A stretch of 42,302 nt of DNA from CAYTGR01 sp964437445. GTDB lineage: Bacteria > Chloroflexota > Anaerolineae > B4-G1 > SLSP01. Made by a program: the position numbers and the translations under genes. A model generated the notes under the pieces. It had not been told where the DNA came from. It searched no databases and worked only from the letters and a program-made list of their open reading frames with translations. Numbering within the stretch: the stretch's first letter is position 1; every line of letters begins with the position of its first letter. The DNA is taken from assembly GCA_964437445.1 (NCBI GenBank), contig CAYTGR010000043.1, positions 1 through 42,302 of the forward strand. The letters run 5' to 3'. Positions 15,411 through 24,834 of this stretch are shown one piece after another.

Positions 15411-17738
15411 TTACTGCGAAGCCACCGGGATGGTAAAACTGAATGTACTCCCTTTGCCGGTCTCGCTCTCCACATTAATCTGACCATTGTGGAGTTCTAC
15501 CAGGCTGCGAGTGATGACCAACCCCAGCCCGGTGCCGGGCACGTTGCGCACAGCGGGGTTGCTGGAGCGGAAATATTTGGTAAAAAGCCGCTCCAACTCT
15601 TCGGGCGTCATGCCGATGCCCGAATCTTGCACGCTCCAGCGCACATAAGCGTGATCATTGACCTGCTGCGAGTCCAACCGCAGGGTGATAGTCCCCCCCT
15701 CGGGAGTGTATTTGTTGGCGTTGCTGACCAAATTGCTGAGAACCTGAATGAGCCGCCCCCGATCTCCGTAGACGCAAGGTAAATCAGGGGCGAGTTCCAC
15801 CTGCAATTGTTGGTTTTTAGCGGCAATGACCTGCTCAAAAGCGCGCAGAACCTCGTGCACAATCTCTTCCGGCAGCACCGATTCCATCTTGAGTTGGATG
15901 CGCCCCGACTCAATGCGAGAAATGTCCAGCAATTCGGCCACCATGTCGTCCATCCGCCCAATGTTCCGGCGAATCACCTGGACGAACTGCTGCTGCATCT
16001 CGGTCAACTGGCCGCCCATGCCTTTGCTCAGGAAATCGGTGTATCCTTTGATAGCCGTCATTGGCTGCTTCAGTTCGTGGGCAACAAAGGAGATGAACTC
16101 AGTCTTGGCCTGGTTGGCCTGCTGAACCTGCTGGAAAAGGCGCGCGTTTTCAATGGCGATGGCAGCATGGTCGGCCAGACGGACCAGGAACGCTTCCGCG
16201 TCGCGGTCAAAGCCGCCAGGGCTGGAGGTCTCCAGAGCAATGGCGCCGATCACCCGCAGCTCGCGCTGAATCGGCACCACCAGCAGGGCCTGCATCCCCT
16301 CCACCACCGGCAGGTAATCCGGATCCTGCGAGACATCGTTCAACAGGCAGGTCTCACCACGGCGTACCGTCCGGCCGATAATCCCCCGATCCAGCGGCCA
16401 GAGTTCGGTCTGGTAACGCTCCATCATGCCAGGCGGATACCCGTGGCTGGCAAGGAAACTCAGCCCTTGCGTTCCATCCTCGGCCTCCTGCAGCGCCGCA
16501 ATCACCCCCAACGTCGCCTGGGTGGACCGCACGGCCCAGGCCAGGGTTTGCCCCATCACTGCGGAATAATCCAGGTTGGCGTTGAGCTGGCGGTCAATTT
16601 GTTGGAGTGTCGTCAGCTCTTCCACGCGCGCCCGCAACGCCTGGTCGGTTTGCGTAAACAGGGTCGCGTTCTCAATCGCAATCGCCGCCTGGGAGCCAAA
16701 GGAAAGTAACAACCCCACGTCCTCTTGCGAATAGGGGCGGTCGTCCTTGTGGTTGATCACTTCCAGCACGCCGATGGTCCGCCCCCGTGAGGTGAGGGGG
16801 ACGGCCAGCACTGAACGGGTGACAAATTCTGCCCGCTGGTCAAACTGGCCGTACCAGCGCGGATCATGGCGAGTGTCATTGACAATGACCGGGCTATTCT
16901 CAGAAAAGGCGACCCCCGCAATCCCCCGGCCCGCCGGGACTTTCATCCCCACCAGCTTTTGCCCGGCCGGACCGCTGGAGATGCGGAAGATCAGGTCGCC
17001 GCTGCCCTCATCCAACAGCAGCAGCGAGCCGGCCTCTGAGTCCAAGAGCGCGGCCGCGTTGCGCACGACCAGGTCCAACACCTCGTTCAGATCCAGACTG
17101 GAGCCGAGCAGCTGGCCGATCACGTTGAGCGTGCTCATCTGATGGGCGCGCGCCTCCAGCCGGTCGTAGAGCCGCTGCCGTTCAATGACCGCGCCCACGT
17201 AAGTCGCCACGTTGGTGAAAAAAGACTCGTCCTCGGCGGAAAAAGTGACGGTCTCATCGTAGCTGGAAGCGATCATTACGCCGATAGTCTGGTTGCCCGC
17301 CAGCAGCGGCGCGGCCATCCAGGCACGCGCCGGCCGGAGACCATCGGGCGGCTGTACCCCTCGTTGCTCGCACTCTTGCAGATAATCCACCGTACGCAGA
17401 GAGGCTCTGGTGCGCAAGATAATGCTCGTCAAGCCCACCGTATCCGGCCACTCATCGGTGGCATAGAGCCGTTCATCCCCTTCCACCACGAAGGCGTAGC
17501 GGAAAATATTTTTCTCGGGCAAATGCAAAGCCACATGGAAATTCGGCAGCGGGGTCACACGCCGGATCTGCGTATAGACCAGTTCAAAAATATCATCCAG
17601 CGGCATCGTGAAAGTGACCGCCTGGGTGATCCAGTGCAGCGCCTCCAGTTCCTTCACACGATGGCTTAAATCTTGCACCAGTGCCGTGTATGATAGATCG
17701 CTGGCCCCTGTTTCCATCTCCAAAATCTCTGACACCAT
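15411..17738 (-). CDS. Soluble triple-GAF sensor histidine kinase
   Basis: Cytoplasmic sensor kinase. The start is ATG 17738 (MVSEILEMETG) after GGGGG; a frame to 17873 would run through the promoter. The 775-aa product has GAF domains at ~45-185, ~215-360 and ~390-535, then HisKA with His554 in FVAHELKQPM, and an HATPase_c domain with the N box (SNLVSNANKYTP), G1 (DSGIGM) and G2 (GTGLGLVI). No membrane helices. The GAF domains could bind a small ligand, gas or chromophore; no bilin-attachment cysteine context is evident. The receiver-CpaE protein two genes downstream is the nearest candidate partner. Confidence 0.92.
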   Translation of the reverse strand: MVSEILEMETGASDLSYTALVQDLSHRVKELEALHWITQAVTFTMPLDDIFELVYTQIRRVTPLPNFHVALHLPEKNIFRYAFVVEGDERLYATDEWPDTVGLTSIILRTRASLRTVDYLQECEQRGVQPPDGLRPARAWMAAPLLAGNQTIGVMIASSYDETVTFSAEDESFFTNVATYVGAVIERQRLYDRLEARAHQMSTLNVIGQLLGSSLDLNEVLDLVVRNAAALLDSEAGSLLLLDEGSGDLIFRISSGPAGQKLVGMKVPAGRGIAGVAFSENSPVIVNDTRHDPRWYGQFDQRAEFVTRSVLAVPLTSRGRTIGVLEVINHKDDRPYSQEDVGLLLSFGSQAAIAIENATLFTQTDQALRARVEELTTLQQIDRQLNANLDYSAVMGQTLAWAVRSTQATLGVIAALQEAEDGTQGLSFLASHGYPPGMMERYQTELWPLDRGIIGRTVRRGETCLLNDVSQDPDYLPVVEGMQALLVVPIQRELRVIGAIALETSSPGGFDRDAEAFLVRLADHAAIAIENARLFQQVQQANQAKTEFISFVAHELKQPMTAIKGYTDFLSKGMGGQLTEMQQQFVQVIRRNIGRMDDMVAELLDISRIESGRIQLKMESVLPEEIVHEVLRAFEQVIAAKNQQLQVELAPDLPCVYGDRGRLIQVLSNLVSNANKYTPEGGTITLRLDSQQVNDHAYVRWSVQDSGIGMTPEELERLFTKYFRSSNPAVRNVPGTGLGLVITRSLVELHNGQINVESETGKGSTFSFTIPVASQ

Positions 17739-17778
17739 TTTACCCCCATGCGCAGTGGGCGTTGGGATCAATAAACTT

Positions 17779-17806
17779 ATTGTAGCATGAGAAGATAAGT
17801 TGGCAA
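17779..17806 (-). promoter_or_regulatory. Promoter of the histidine-kinase gene
   Basis: On the minus strand TTGCCA (17806-17801), 16 bases, TACAAT (17784-17779). Transcription would start near 17772, about 35 bases before the ATG at 17738. This supports that start over longer alternatives. Confidence 0.65.
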
Positions 17807-17877
17807 CAGGGGACCGTGAAGGATGCGTTTCAATTCCCCGGCAACTTGGATGTTTTGACCGGCTCCGGCTCACCCGC

Positions 17878-20574
17878 TCACGGCAACGGAAAGGTAACCG
17901 GCGTAGCGCCGGAGGCCGGCAACGGCGTCAGCCGGAAGCGCTCGTAGACGGCGACGCTGAGCAGGGCCGGCGGCTCCGTCAGCCCGGCCAGGGGATGGGA
18001 ATCCAGGACGCGCGCGCCGTGTACCACCCATTTGAGCGTGGGCAGCGTGCTCAGCGCCGGCTGCGAATCATGTTGCGCCCCCAACCCGCTGCCGTCGCCC
18101 CGGAGCGGCCGCACGCTGACAGCATAATCGTCCACCCAGGGCGTGGTGACCCGCCAGCGGAGATCGGCCACCCATTGACCGGCCCGCTGCCCACACTCGG
18201 CGCCGACCAGTACGGCCGCGTCGCCGAAGGGAAGATACCGCTCACCCGGGCGCGGCACCGGCAACAGCAGCGCGAGCAACTGCACCGGGCTACCATCCAG
18301 CCGGGTAAAGGTAAATTGCGGGCGCGCGGTCGCGGCGACCGGCAGTGCCACCGTCTGGCAACGGCCCGGTCCCAGCGGCCAGACCACCCGCTGCGTCTCG
18401 CCCGAGTGCACCACCAGCGCGTTACCCGGCCCACACCAGTGCAGGTAGGCCGTCGCCTGGTCGTAGACCACGTCGTAATCCACCCCGCGCAGGAACGGCC
18501 CCTTCCCTGAGGCCACGCCAGGCCAGAAGCGCACCACCGGCAGCGTGGGGAAGCGACAACCTGGGGTCTGCTCCGGCAAGGCCACCTCACCCAGGTTCAA
18601 GAAAGTGCCCGCCTGGGTAGTATAGACGCCTACGTGAGGATAGAGCAAAGCCGGGCAGCGGTCCACCGGCAGTTGCAGCGTCACCTGGGTGAAACGTACC
18701 TCACCGGCGGCGCTGTCGCTGCCGAGGAAACGATCCGCCTGCGCGACCAGCCCGCCGTCGGGATCAAAGAAGCGGACGGTGAACGAGGGGGGCGGTTCCT
18801 GTGCGCCGGTCGCCTGCCAGGCCAGGCGCACCTCCACCGAGCGCCCCGGTTGCAGCACCCCCTCCAGCCGGTAGCCGAGCAGCCGCACCGGGCCGAGCTC
18901 TGCCACCAGCGGCGTGAAACCGGGCTCCGCCGGCAATTCGGTCAGCGGGCGGCGATAGAGCCGGTATCCGCCACCCACCGGCATAAAGGTCCAATCAGGC
19001 CATTCGTAGGAATGCGTGGTGAAGAGCGGACGGTCGCCCGCCGCCTCGGCCCGGTCACGCCAGACCTGATCGTAATCGGTGGGCGGCTGCGGGTAGACGT
19101 AAGCCACCTCCACGTCAGGCCGCACGCCTTCCACCTGCTGCAAGACCCAGAGCGGCGTGGCCCAGTGCCAGTCGGCCAGAATCAACGCGCCGGGCGGCGC
19201 AGCCTCCAACAGCGGGGCCACCCGTTCACGAATGGAGCGGTCGGCGGCCAGCTTCAGGAAATCGCCCAGAAAGGTGAAGGGGCGCAGGCAGAGGAAAGCC
19301 AGTAAAACGTAAAACGTGAAACGTGATACGTGAAACGTGAGACGTGAGGCGTGATGCGTGAGACGTGAGACGTGATGCGTGAAGCGGGATGCGTGAGACG
19401 TGATGCGTGAAGCGGGATGCGGGATTCGTGAAGTGAGTCGCGTGTGGCGTATGGCGTATTGGATGTACAGAGCGACACTCAGGCCGAAGGTGAGCGCTAC
19501 AGGCAGGTAGGCCGGCATCAGGTATTCCACCGTTTGCGGCGCGCGGTAGGTGATGGTGACAAAGCTGTGCACCAGCCAGGAAACCAGGAGCGGGGCCGCC
19601 AGTTCCGCGTCCAGGTTTTGCAGCACCGCCCAGCCCAACAGTGTGCCGACCAGCAGCAGAGGTGGGAACTGCAAGGCGAACAGCTGGGGCAACAGCGGCA
19701 GCCGGAGCTGGAGATCGGTCGCGTTGGCGTAGGCGAACATATCGCCGCTGAAGCCCTGCGCCAGGACATGCTGCCAGAAGCCGCTCCAGGTGTTCAGCCC
19801 CGGATCGGCCAGCGGGACGTTCGCCATGCCGCCTCGCAGGGGGATGTAGAGTTGTGGGAGCAGCCAGGCCAGCGCCGCGACCCCCACGGCGGGCAGCCAT
19901 TCGCGCGGGCGCAGCAGCAATCGCCCATCCACCGCCCACAGATAAACGGCCCAGCCCACCGCCAGGAAGACCAGCGAAGGATGGTGGCCGACGCCCAATC
20001 CCAGCACCAGGGCCAGCGTTAAAAGTTGAACGTTGAACGTTGAAGGTCGGGCGGCCGGCCGGGGGGCCTCATAACGCGCCAGGGCCAGGAAGCCCCACGC
20101 GCAGAAGAGGAGGGTCGGCATCCGAATGTTGGCGGTAGTCGCCTGGGCCCAAAAAGTAGGGGCGGTGCCCAGCAACAGCGCCGCAGTGACGCTGCCGATC
20201 ACTGCGGCCGGTTGGCTCAACCGCAAGCGCCGGACGGCGAAAGTCCGCGTCGCGGCGGCCAGCAGGACCAGCGTGGTCGCGGCCAGCGCCGCGCTCAGCA
20301 AATTCAGCCGGAAAGCCAGACTGCCCAACGGCAGCAAACGCACCCAGAGCGCGCCCACCATCGTGTAAAGCGGATAGCCCGGCGGGTGGAGAATCCCCCA
20401 CTTCGCTGCCGCCAGCTGGAATTCGCCGCTGTCGGCCGGCAGCACGTCGCGCACCGTGGTGGCCGCGTAGAGCGAGAAGAAGGCCAACCACAGGACGGCG
20501 TAAACACGGCCGGTACCGGTCAGCCGGCGGGAACCGGCGGTGGACCACCCCGCCCTCACACGCGCGCCGGCCAT
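17878..20574 (-). CDS. DUF2723 family membrane protein (GT-C-like) with a heptamer-repeat insert
   Basis: 898 aa. The N-terminal membrane domain has the DUF2723 signature: VLPADSGEFQLAAAKWGI and HPPGYPLYTMVG (residues ~44-75), the acidic loop expected of a GT-C sugar or mannosyl transferase. About ten helices reach to residue ~370. Residues ~371-424 are a low-complexity stretch of 7-aa repeats (HASRFTH, HVSRLTH, FHVSRFT) encoded by heptamer array E, ending just before the next helix (FYVLLAFLCL). A beta-rich extracytoplasmic region fills the C-terminal half (EVRLAWQATGAQ). The ATG comes one base after the transketolase stop, so it is translationally coupled to tkt. Confidence 0.8.
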   Translation of the reverse strand: MAGARVRAGWSTAGSRRLTGTGRVYAVLWLAFFSLYAATTVRDVLPADSGEFQLAAAKWGILHPPGYPLYTMVGALWVRLLPLGSLAFRLNLLSAALAATTLVLLAAATRTFAVRRLRLSQPAAVIGSVTAALLLGTAPTFWAQATTANIRMPTLLFCAWGFLALARYEAPRPAARPSTFNVQLLTLALVLGLGVGHHPSLVFLAVGWAVYLWAVDGRLLLRPREWLPAVGVAALAWLLPQLYIPLRGGMANVPLADPGLNTWSGFWQHVLAQGFSGDMFAYANATDLQLRLPLLPQLFALQFPPLLLVGTLLGWAVLQNLDAELAAPLLVSWLVHSFVTITYRAPQTVEYLMPAYLPVALTFGLSVALYIQYAIRHTRLTSRIPHPASRITSHASRFTHHVSRLTHHASRLTFHVSRFTFYVLLAFLCLRPFTFLGDFLKLAADRSIRERVAPLLEAAPPGALILADWHWATPLWVLQQVEGVRPDVEVAYVYPQPPTDYDQVWRDRAEAAGDRPLFTTHSYEWPDWTFMPVGGGYRLYRRPLTELPAEPGFTPLVAELGPVRLLGYRLEGVLQPGRSVEVRLAWQATGAQEPPPSFTVRFFDPDGGLVAQADRFLGSDSAAGEVRFTQVTLQLPVDRCPALLYPHVGVYTTQAGTFLNLGEVALPEQTPGCRFPTLPVVRFWPGVASGKGPFLRGVDYDVVYDQATAYLHWCGPGNALVVHSGETQRVVWPLGPGRCQTVALPVAATARPQFTFTRLDGSPVQLLALLLPVPRPGERYLPFGDAAVLVGAECGQRAGQWVADLRWRVTTPWVDDYAVSVRPLRGDGSGLGAQHDSQPALSTLPTLKWVVHGARVLDSHPLAGLTEPPALLSVAVYERFRLTPLPASGATPVTFPLP
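19302..19462. repeat. Heptamer array E inside the DUF2723 gene (23 units)
   Basis: Twenty-three 7-base units in unbroken register, mostly GTGAAAC, GTGAGAC, GTGATGC and GTGAAGC, drifting to GGGATGC and GTATGGC at the right end. Read on the minus strand they encode the repeated heptapeptide HVSRFTF and variants. The units differ mainly at positions 5 and 6, which may reflect past divergence or limits on slippage. Confidence 0.92.
20018..20045. repeat. Heptamer array F (GTTGAAC, 4 units)
   Basis: gttaaaa, gttgaac, gttgaac, gttgaag in register. It lies inside the DUF2723 gene and encodes part of the loop PSTFNVQLLTL between membrane helices. Confidence 0.6.
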
Positions 20575-20575
20575 G

Positions 20576-22582
20576 CTACTCCGCTATCAGTGCGAGCGCC
20601 CGCTCCACCACGCGCTCCGGCGTGAAGCCAAACTCGCGTTGCAGGACCTTGACCGGAGCCGACGCACCAAAACGATCCAGGCCCAGCACCGCGCCCTGCG
20701 GGCCCACATAGCGTTCCCAGCCCAGGGCCATGCCGGCTTCTATCGCCAGCCGCTTGGGCACGGCGGGCGGCAACACCGTCAGCCGGTAGAAGAGCGATTG
20801 CTGGTCAAAAAGCTCCCACGAGGGAAGACTGACCACGCGCGCACCCACCCGCCGCTCGGCCAGCAGCTTTTGCGCCTCCATTGCCAGCGTGACCTCGGAG
20901 CCGCTGGCGATGAGCAGCAGGTCGGTCCGCTCCAGGGGGCACTCGCTGAAGATATACCCCCCGTGTCCCACATTTTCCCAGGCCTGCGCCGCCGGTTGCG
21001 GGTAGATGGGCAACCCCTGGCGGCTGAGGATCAGCGCGGTCGGGCCGTCGCGCCGTTCCAGGGCGACTTTCCAGGCCGCCGCTGTCTCGGTGGCGTCTGC
21101 CGGGCGGATCACCACCAGGTTGGGGATGGCGCGCAGTGCTGCCAGATGTTCCACCGGCTGATGTGTCGGCCCATCCTCGCCCAACCAGAGCGAGTCGTGT
21201 GTCCAGACGTAGATGACCGGCAGTTTCATCAGCGCGGCCAGCCGCACCGCCGGGCGCATGTAGTCGGAAAAGACCAGGAAGGTGCCACCGTAAACCCGCA
21301 GCGGCGCGTAGAGTGCCATCCCGTTGAGGGCCGCGCCCATCCCGTGCTCCCGCACACCAAAGTGCAGGTTGCGCCCGGCCGGTGTCGCCGCCTGGAAGTC
21401 GCCTAACCCTTTGAGGTAGGTGTTGTTAGAAGGAGCCAGGTCCGCCGAACCACCGATCAACTCCGGGAGAACCGGCGCGAGTGCATTGAGCACTTTGCCG
21501 GAGGCAGCGCGCGTCGCCAGCGCGCCCTGGTCCGCGCGGAAGACCGGCAGCGCCTTTTCCCAACCGGCGGGCAGCGCGCCACTCCAGATCCGCCGCAGTT
21601 CGGCCGCCTCGGTGGGAAATTCCTTTTCGTAGCGGGTCAACAGATCACGCCAGACGGCTTCGGCCTGCGCCCCGCGCGGGAGCGCCAGGCGGTAATGGGC
21701 CAGGGCATCCCCCGGCACGAAAAAGTCCTCGTCCGGCGGCCAACCGAGCGCCGCTTTGGTCAGCCGCACCTCTTCCACCCCCAACGGCGCGCCGTGCGCC
21801 TCGGCATTGTCATGCAGGTTCGGGCTGCCATAGGCTATGTGGGTCCGGCAGATGATCAACGAGGGGCGCGCCGTCTCAGCCTGCGCCGCCCGAATGGCAG
21901 CCTCAATCGCGTCCAGATCGTAGCCATCCACGGCCTGGACGTGCCAGCCGTAGGCCCGGAAGCGCGCCCCGACATCCTCGGTAAATGTCACATCGGTGGA
22001 ACCTTCAATGGAGATGTCGTTGTCGTCGTAGAGGTAGATCAGGTTGCCCAGCTGCAAATGTCCCGCCAGCGAGGCGGCCTCATGGGAAACCCCTTCCATC
22101 AAGTCCCCGTCGGAGACCAATGCGTAAATGTAGTGATCTATGAGAGCATAACCGGGGCGGTTGAAGCGGGCCGCCAGGTGTCTTTCCGCCATCGCCATCC
22201 CGACACCGGTCGCAAAGCCCTGGCCCAGCGGCCCGGTGGTCATCTCAATGCCCAGGCTGACATCGTATTCCGGGTGGCCGGCCGTCTTGCTCTCCCACTG
22301 GCGGAATTGCTTGAGGTCGGTCATGAGAATGGGGTAGCCGGTGAGATGCAGCAGCCCGTAGAGCAACATGGAGCCGTGGCCCGGGGAGAGGATAAAACGG
22401 TCGCGGTTGGGCCATTCCGGGTTGCGTGGGTTGTGTTTGAGAAAGCGCGTCCAGAGCACGTAGGCGACATCGGCCATCCCCATGGGCATTCCCGGATGGC
22501 CGGAATTGGCCTTCTGCACGCCATCTACCGCCAGAAAGCGCAGGGTATTGATACAACGTTGGTCCAGTTCAGTTTTGGGCAT
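20576..22582 (-). CDS. tkt: Transketolase
   Basis: Thiamine-diphosphate enzyme of the pentose-phosphate or Calvin-type sugar rearrangements, moving two-carbon units between ketoses and aldoses. The 668-aa length is normal. Visible are KANSGHPGMPMG (N-terminal His of the active site), the ThDP motif DGDLMEGVSHEA ... LIYLYDDNDIS, the pyrimidine-domain segment REHGMGAALNGMAL and HDSLWLGEDGPTHQPVE. GGAGG precedes the ATG. It is 68 bases downstream of the beta-glucosidase and one base upstream of the DUF2723 gene. Confidence 0.97.
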   Translation of the reverse strand: MPKTELDQRCINTLRFLAVDGVQKANSGHPGMPMGMADVAYVLWTRFLKHNPRNPEWPNRDRFILSPGHGSMLLYGLLHLTGYPILMTDLKQFRQWESKTAGHPEYDVSLGIEMTTGPLGQGFATGVGMAMAERHLAARFNRPGYALIDHYIYALVSDGDLMEGVSHEAASLAGHLQLGNLIYLYDDNDISIEGSTDVTFTEDVGARFRAYGWHVQAVDGYDLDAIEAAIRAAQAETARPSLIICRTHIAYGSPNLHDNAEAHGAPLGVEEVRLTKAALGWPPDEDFFVPGDALAHYRLALPRGAQAEAVWRDLLTRYEKEFPTEAAELRRIWSGALPAGWEKALPVFRADQGALATRAASGKVLNALAPVLPELIGGSADLAPSNNTYLKGLGDFQAATPAGRNLHFGVREHGMGAALNGMALYAPLRVYGGTFLVFSDYMRPAVRLAALMKLPVIYVWTHDSLWLGEDGPTHQPVEHLAALRAIPNLVVIRPADATETAAAWKVALERRDGPTALILSRQGLPIYPQPAAQAWENVGHGGYIFSECPLERTDLLLIASGSEVTLAMEAQKLLAERRVGARVVSLPSWELFDQQSLFYRLTVLPPAVPKRLAIEAGMALGWERYVGPQGAVLGLDRFGASAPVKVLQREFGFTPERVVERALALIAE

Positions 22583-22620
22583 TGTTCCTCCAAAATTAGC
22601 GGCCAGCCGCCAATTAGATT

Positions 22621-22662
22621 TTCACCTTCAACTTTTGCAATTTTCCGCCTTCAGCCTTCTGC
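22621..22662. repeat. Degenerate heptamer array P between GH1 and tkt
   Basis: Units ttcacct, tcaactt, ttgcaat, tttccgc, cttcagc, cttctgc. The last units encode the C-terminus of the beta-glucosidase (KSQAEG). More degenerate than the others; the 7-base register is visible mainly as a recurring CTT/TCA. Confidence 0.4.
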
Positions 22663-23997
22663 CTGGGACTTATCCTCTCCCGGCAGCAGGAGAGGCCGCA
22701 GCTCCGGCGCGTAGGCATCAATCAGTTCCGGCGTGAGCGCGTTACCCCGCGCGATGGCGCCGTACAGGTCCGCACTGGGACGCGGCTTACGGGCTCCCGT
22801 CTCAGGCTCCAGTTCAATCAGCCCAAAGCGGAGCGTCCAGCCCTCGGCCCACTCAAAGTTATCCACAAAGGTCCAGTGGTAATAGCCCTGCACCGGGATG
22901 TTTTCCTGCATTGCCTTCCACATTTGATGCAGGTGCAACAGGAGCGCGCGGGGCCGCTGGTCGTCGTCACTGTCGGGGATGCCGTTCTCGGTCACGTAGA
23001 TCGGCAGGCCAAACCGTGAGAGCCGTTTGAGGGCGCGGAACATTCCTTCCGGGTAGAGCTCGCCGTAGCCGCCATCCAACGCTTCGGCGGTCGGCGTATG
23101 CGAGACGCGCCCGTAGCCGCGCGTAGAGGTGCGGTCAAAGGCAATGAGATCGCGGGTGTAGTAGTTCAGTCCAATCCAATCTAACGTGCGCCGCAGGCCA
23201 AAAGCCGGGCCGACGCCCAACGGCAGGCTCCACCACCGCCGGCCCAACGGCGACAGCGTCGCCGTGTTGAAGCTGAGGTCTTGCACCCAGGCCGCCAGCC
23301 GGTCCAGCGGCGCGCGCGGATTGAGCGGGTCAAAGAAGCGAAGATTGTGCGCCAGACCGACTTTGGCCTCCGGCTGCACCCGGTGGATGGCCCGGTAGGC
23401 CGCAACATGAGCCTGGAGCATATTCCGCAGGACCTTCAACGCTGTCCCCAGCTCCTGTTTGCCGGGTGGGAAAACGCCCTCCAAATAGCCCATGAAGCTG
23501 TAGACATTCGGCTCGTTGATCGTGCACCAGAGCGTGGCCTCACTGCTGAGGGCCCGGACGGTATGCTCCACGTAGCGGGCAAAGAGGGGAATGACGCGCT
23601 CGTTCTCCCAGCCGCCCTGTTCGGTCAGCCACAGGGGATCGGAGAAATGATGCAACGTGACCAGCGGTTCAATGCCGCGCTCGCGCAATCCGCGCAGCAG
23701 CTGCCGGTAGCGATCCACGGCGTTGGTGTCCAGAAAGCCTTCCTTGGGTTCAATCCGGCTCCACTCCACCGAAAGGCGCAGCGCGTTCAGCCCTAACGCC
23801 GCCATCCGGTCAAAGTCAGCCTCGGCGTTGCGCCACCAATCGCAGGCCAGGCCAGAGGTATGGCCCTCTTTGATGCGGCCCGCCTGCTGTTCCCAGGCCC
23901 ACCACTGATTGTTGGTGTTGTTGCCCTCTGCCTGATGGGAGGCGGCCGCCGTCCCCCAGCGGAAATCGGGCGGGAAATGAAAGGTTGCGTTGGGCAT
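22651..23997 (-). CDS. Beta-glucosidase/beta-galactosidase, glycoside hydrolase family 1
   Basis: Retaining beta-glycosidase of 448 aa, no signal peptide, so it acts on oligosaccharides in the cytoplasm. The start matches the family (FPPDFRWGTAAASHQAEG). The acid/base is Glu162 in TINEP and the nucleophile Glu337 in YVTENG. Other conserved parts are LRLSVEWSRIEP and DWIGLNYYTRD. GGAGGAG precedes the ATG. Whether glucosides or galactosides are preferred cannot be told. The last residues run into a heptamer array. Confidence 0.95.
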   Translation of the reverse strand: MPNATFHFPPDFRWGTAAASHQAEGNNTNNQWWAWEQQAGRIKEGHTSGLACDWWRNAEADFDRMAALGLNALRLSVEWSRIEPKEGFLDTNAVDRYRQLLRGLRERGIEPLVTLHHFSDPLWLTEQGGWENERVIPLFARYVEHTVRALSSEATLWCTINEPNVYSFMGYLEGVFPPGKQELGTALKVLRNMLQAHVAAYRAIHRVQPEAKVGLAHNLRFFDPLNPRAPLDRLAAWVQDLSFNTATLSPLGRRWWSLPLGVGPAFGLRRTLDWIGLNYYTRDLIAFDRTSTRGYGRVSHTPTAEALDGGYGELYPEGMFRALKRLSRFGLPIYVTENGIPDSDDDQRPRALLLHLHQMWKAMQENIPVQGYYHWTFVDNFEWAEGWTLRFGLIELEPETGARKPRPSADLYGAIARGNALTPELIDAYAPELRPLLLPGEDKSQAEG

Positions 23998-24028
23998 TGA
24001 GCTCCTCCGAAAAATAGATCTTTAGATT

Positions 24029-24056
24029 GACCACGGACGACGGACCACCGACCACT
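24029..24056. repeat. Heptamer array G (GACCACG, 4 units)
   Basis: gaccacg, gacgacg, gaccacc, gaccact in register in the 65-base gap between the exporter and beta-glucosidase genes. Same word family as arrays A, C and O. Confidence 0.7.
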
Positions 24057-24062
24057 CAGTAT

Positions 24063-24824
24063 TTAACGCAGGAGGTAAATGAGGGCCACCGTCACCCCGA
24101 TCGTCACGACCAGCCAGCGCAAGGTGGCCGGCTTGATCCGGCCGGCCAGCCGGCCGCCCAAAGCGCCGCCCGCCAGCGCGCCCCCGGCCATCACCAGCGC
24201 CGCCAGCCAGACGACCTGCCCGGAAAAGACAAAGAAAATCGCGGCCGCCACATTGACGCTGAGCGCAATCGCTTGTTTCAGCGCATTCAGGCGGGTCAGC
24301 GAATCGTCCAGCACCAATCCCAGCACGGCCAGGACGATCACGCTCAACCCGGCGCCGAAGTAACCGCCGTAAATGGCGGCCAATCCCACCGGCAGCGCAG
24401 CCCAGCGCTCCGAGGCCGGCGCGGCTCCTGTTTGGGCGGCCCGCCGCGTGACCCAGGCGCGCACCGGTTCCTGGACCGCCAGCAACCCGGAGGCCAGCAG
24501 GATGAGATAGGGGACGATGGAGCGAAAAACCCGTTCGCCGGTCCAGAGCAGCAGCACGCCGCCGACCACCCCGCCCAGCGCACTGAACGGCAACAGCAGC
24601 CAGAGCCGCCCGCGCTGGCTGGCGAGCTCTTTAGATTGCGCCAGCGTCGCGCCCAGGTAGCCGGGGCAGAGCGCCACCGTGTTGGTCACGTTGGCGGCCA
24701 CCGCCGGCAATCCCACCGCGGTCAGCATGGGAAATGTAATCAGGGTACCGCCGCCGGCCAGCGCATTGACCATACCCGCCGCCACGGCCGCCAGAGCCAC
24801 TAAAAGATAATCCAGCCAGGTCAA
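24063..24824 (-). CDS. TauE/SafE (TSUP) family membrane exporter
   Basis: 253-aa protein with about eight membrane helices in two pseudo-repeats, as in TSUP carriers of sulfonates, sulfite and related anions. The N-terminal repeat has the usual VNALAGGGTLITFPML and VAANVTNTVALCPGYLGA; the second has GGYFGAGLSVIVLAVLG. The start codon is TTG, with GAGGTG upstream, ten bases after the preceding gene. The substrate is not inferable from the sequence. Confidence 0.9.
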   Translation of the reverse strand: MTWLDYLLVALAAVAAGMVNALAGGGTLITFPMLTAVGLPAVAANVTNTVALCPGYLGATLAQSKELASQRGRLWLLLPFSALGGVVGGVLLLWTGERVFRSIVPYLILLASGLLAVQEPVRAWVTRRAAQTGAAPASERWAALPVGLAAIYGGYFGAGLSVIVLAVLGLVLDDSLTRLNALKQAIALSVNVAAAIFFVFSGQVVWLAALVMAGGALAGGALGGRLAGRIKPATLRWLVVTIGVTVALIYLLR

Positions 24825-24834
24825 GGTGTCACCT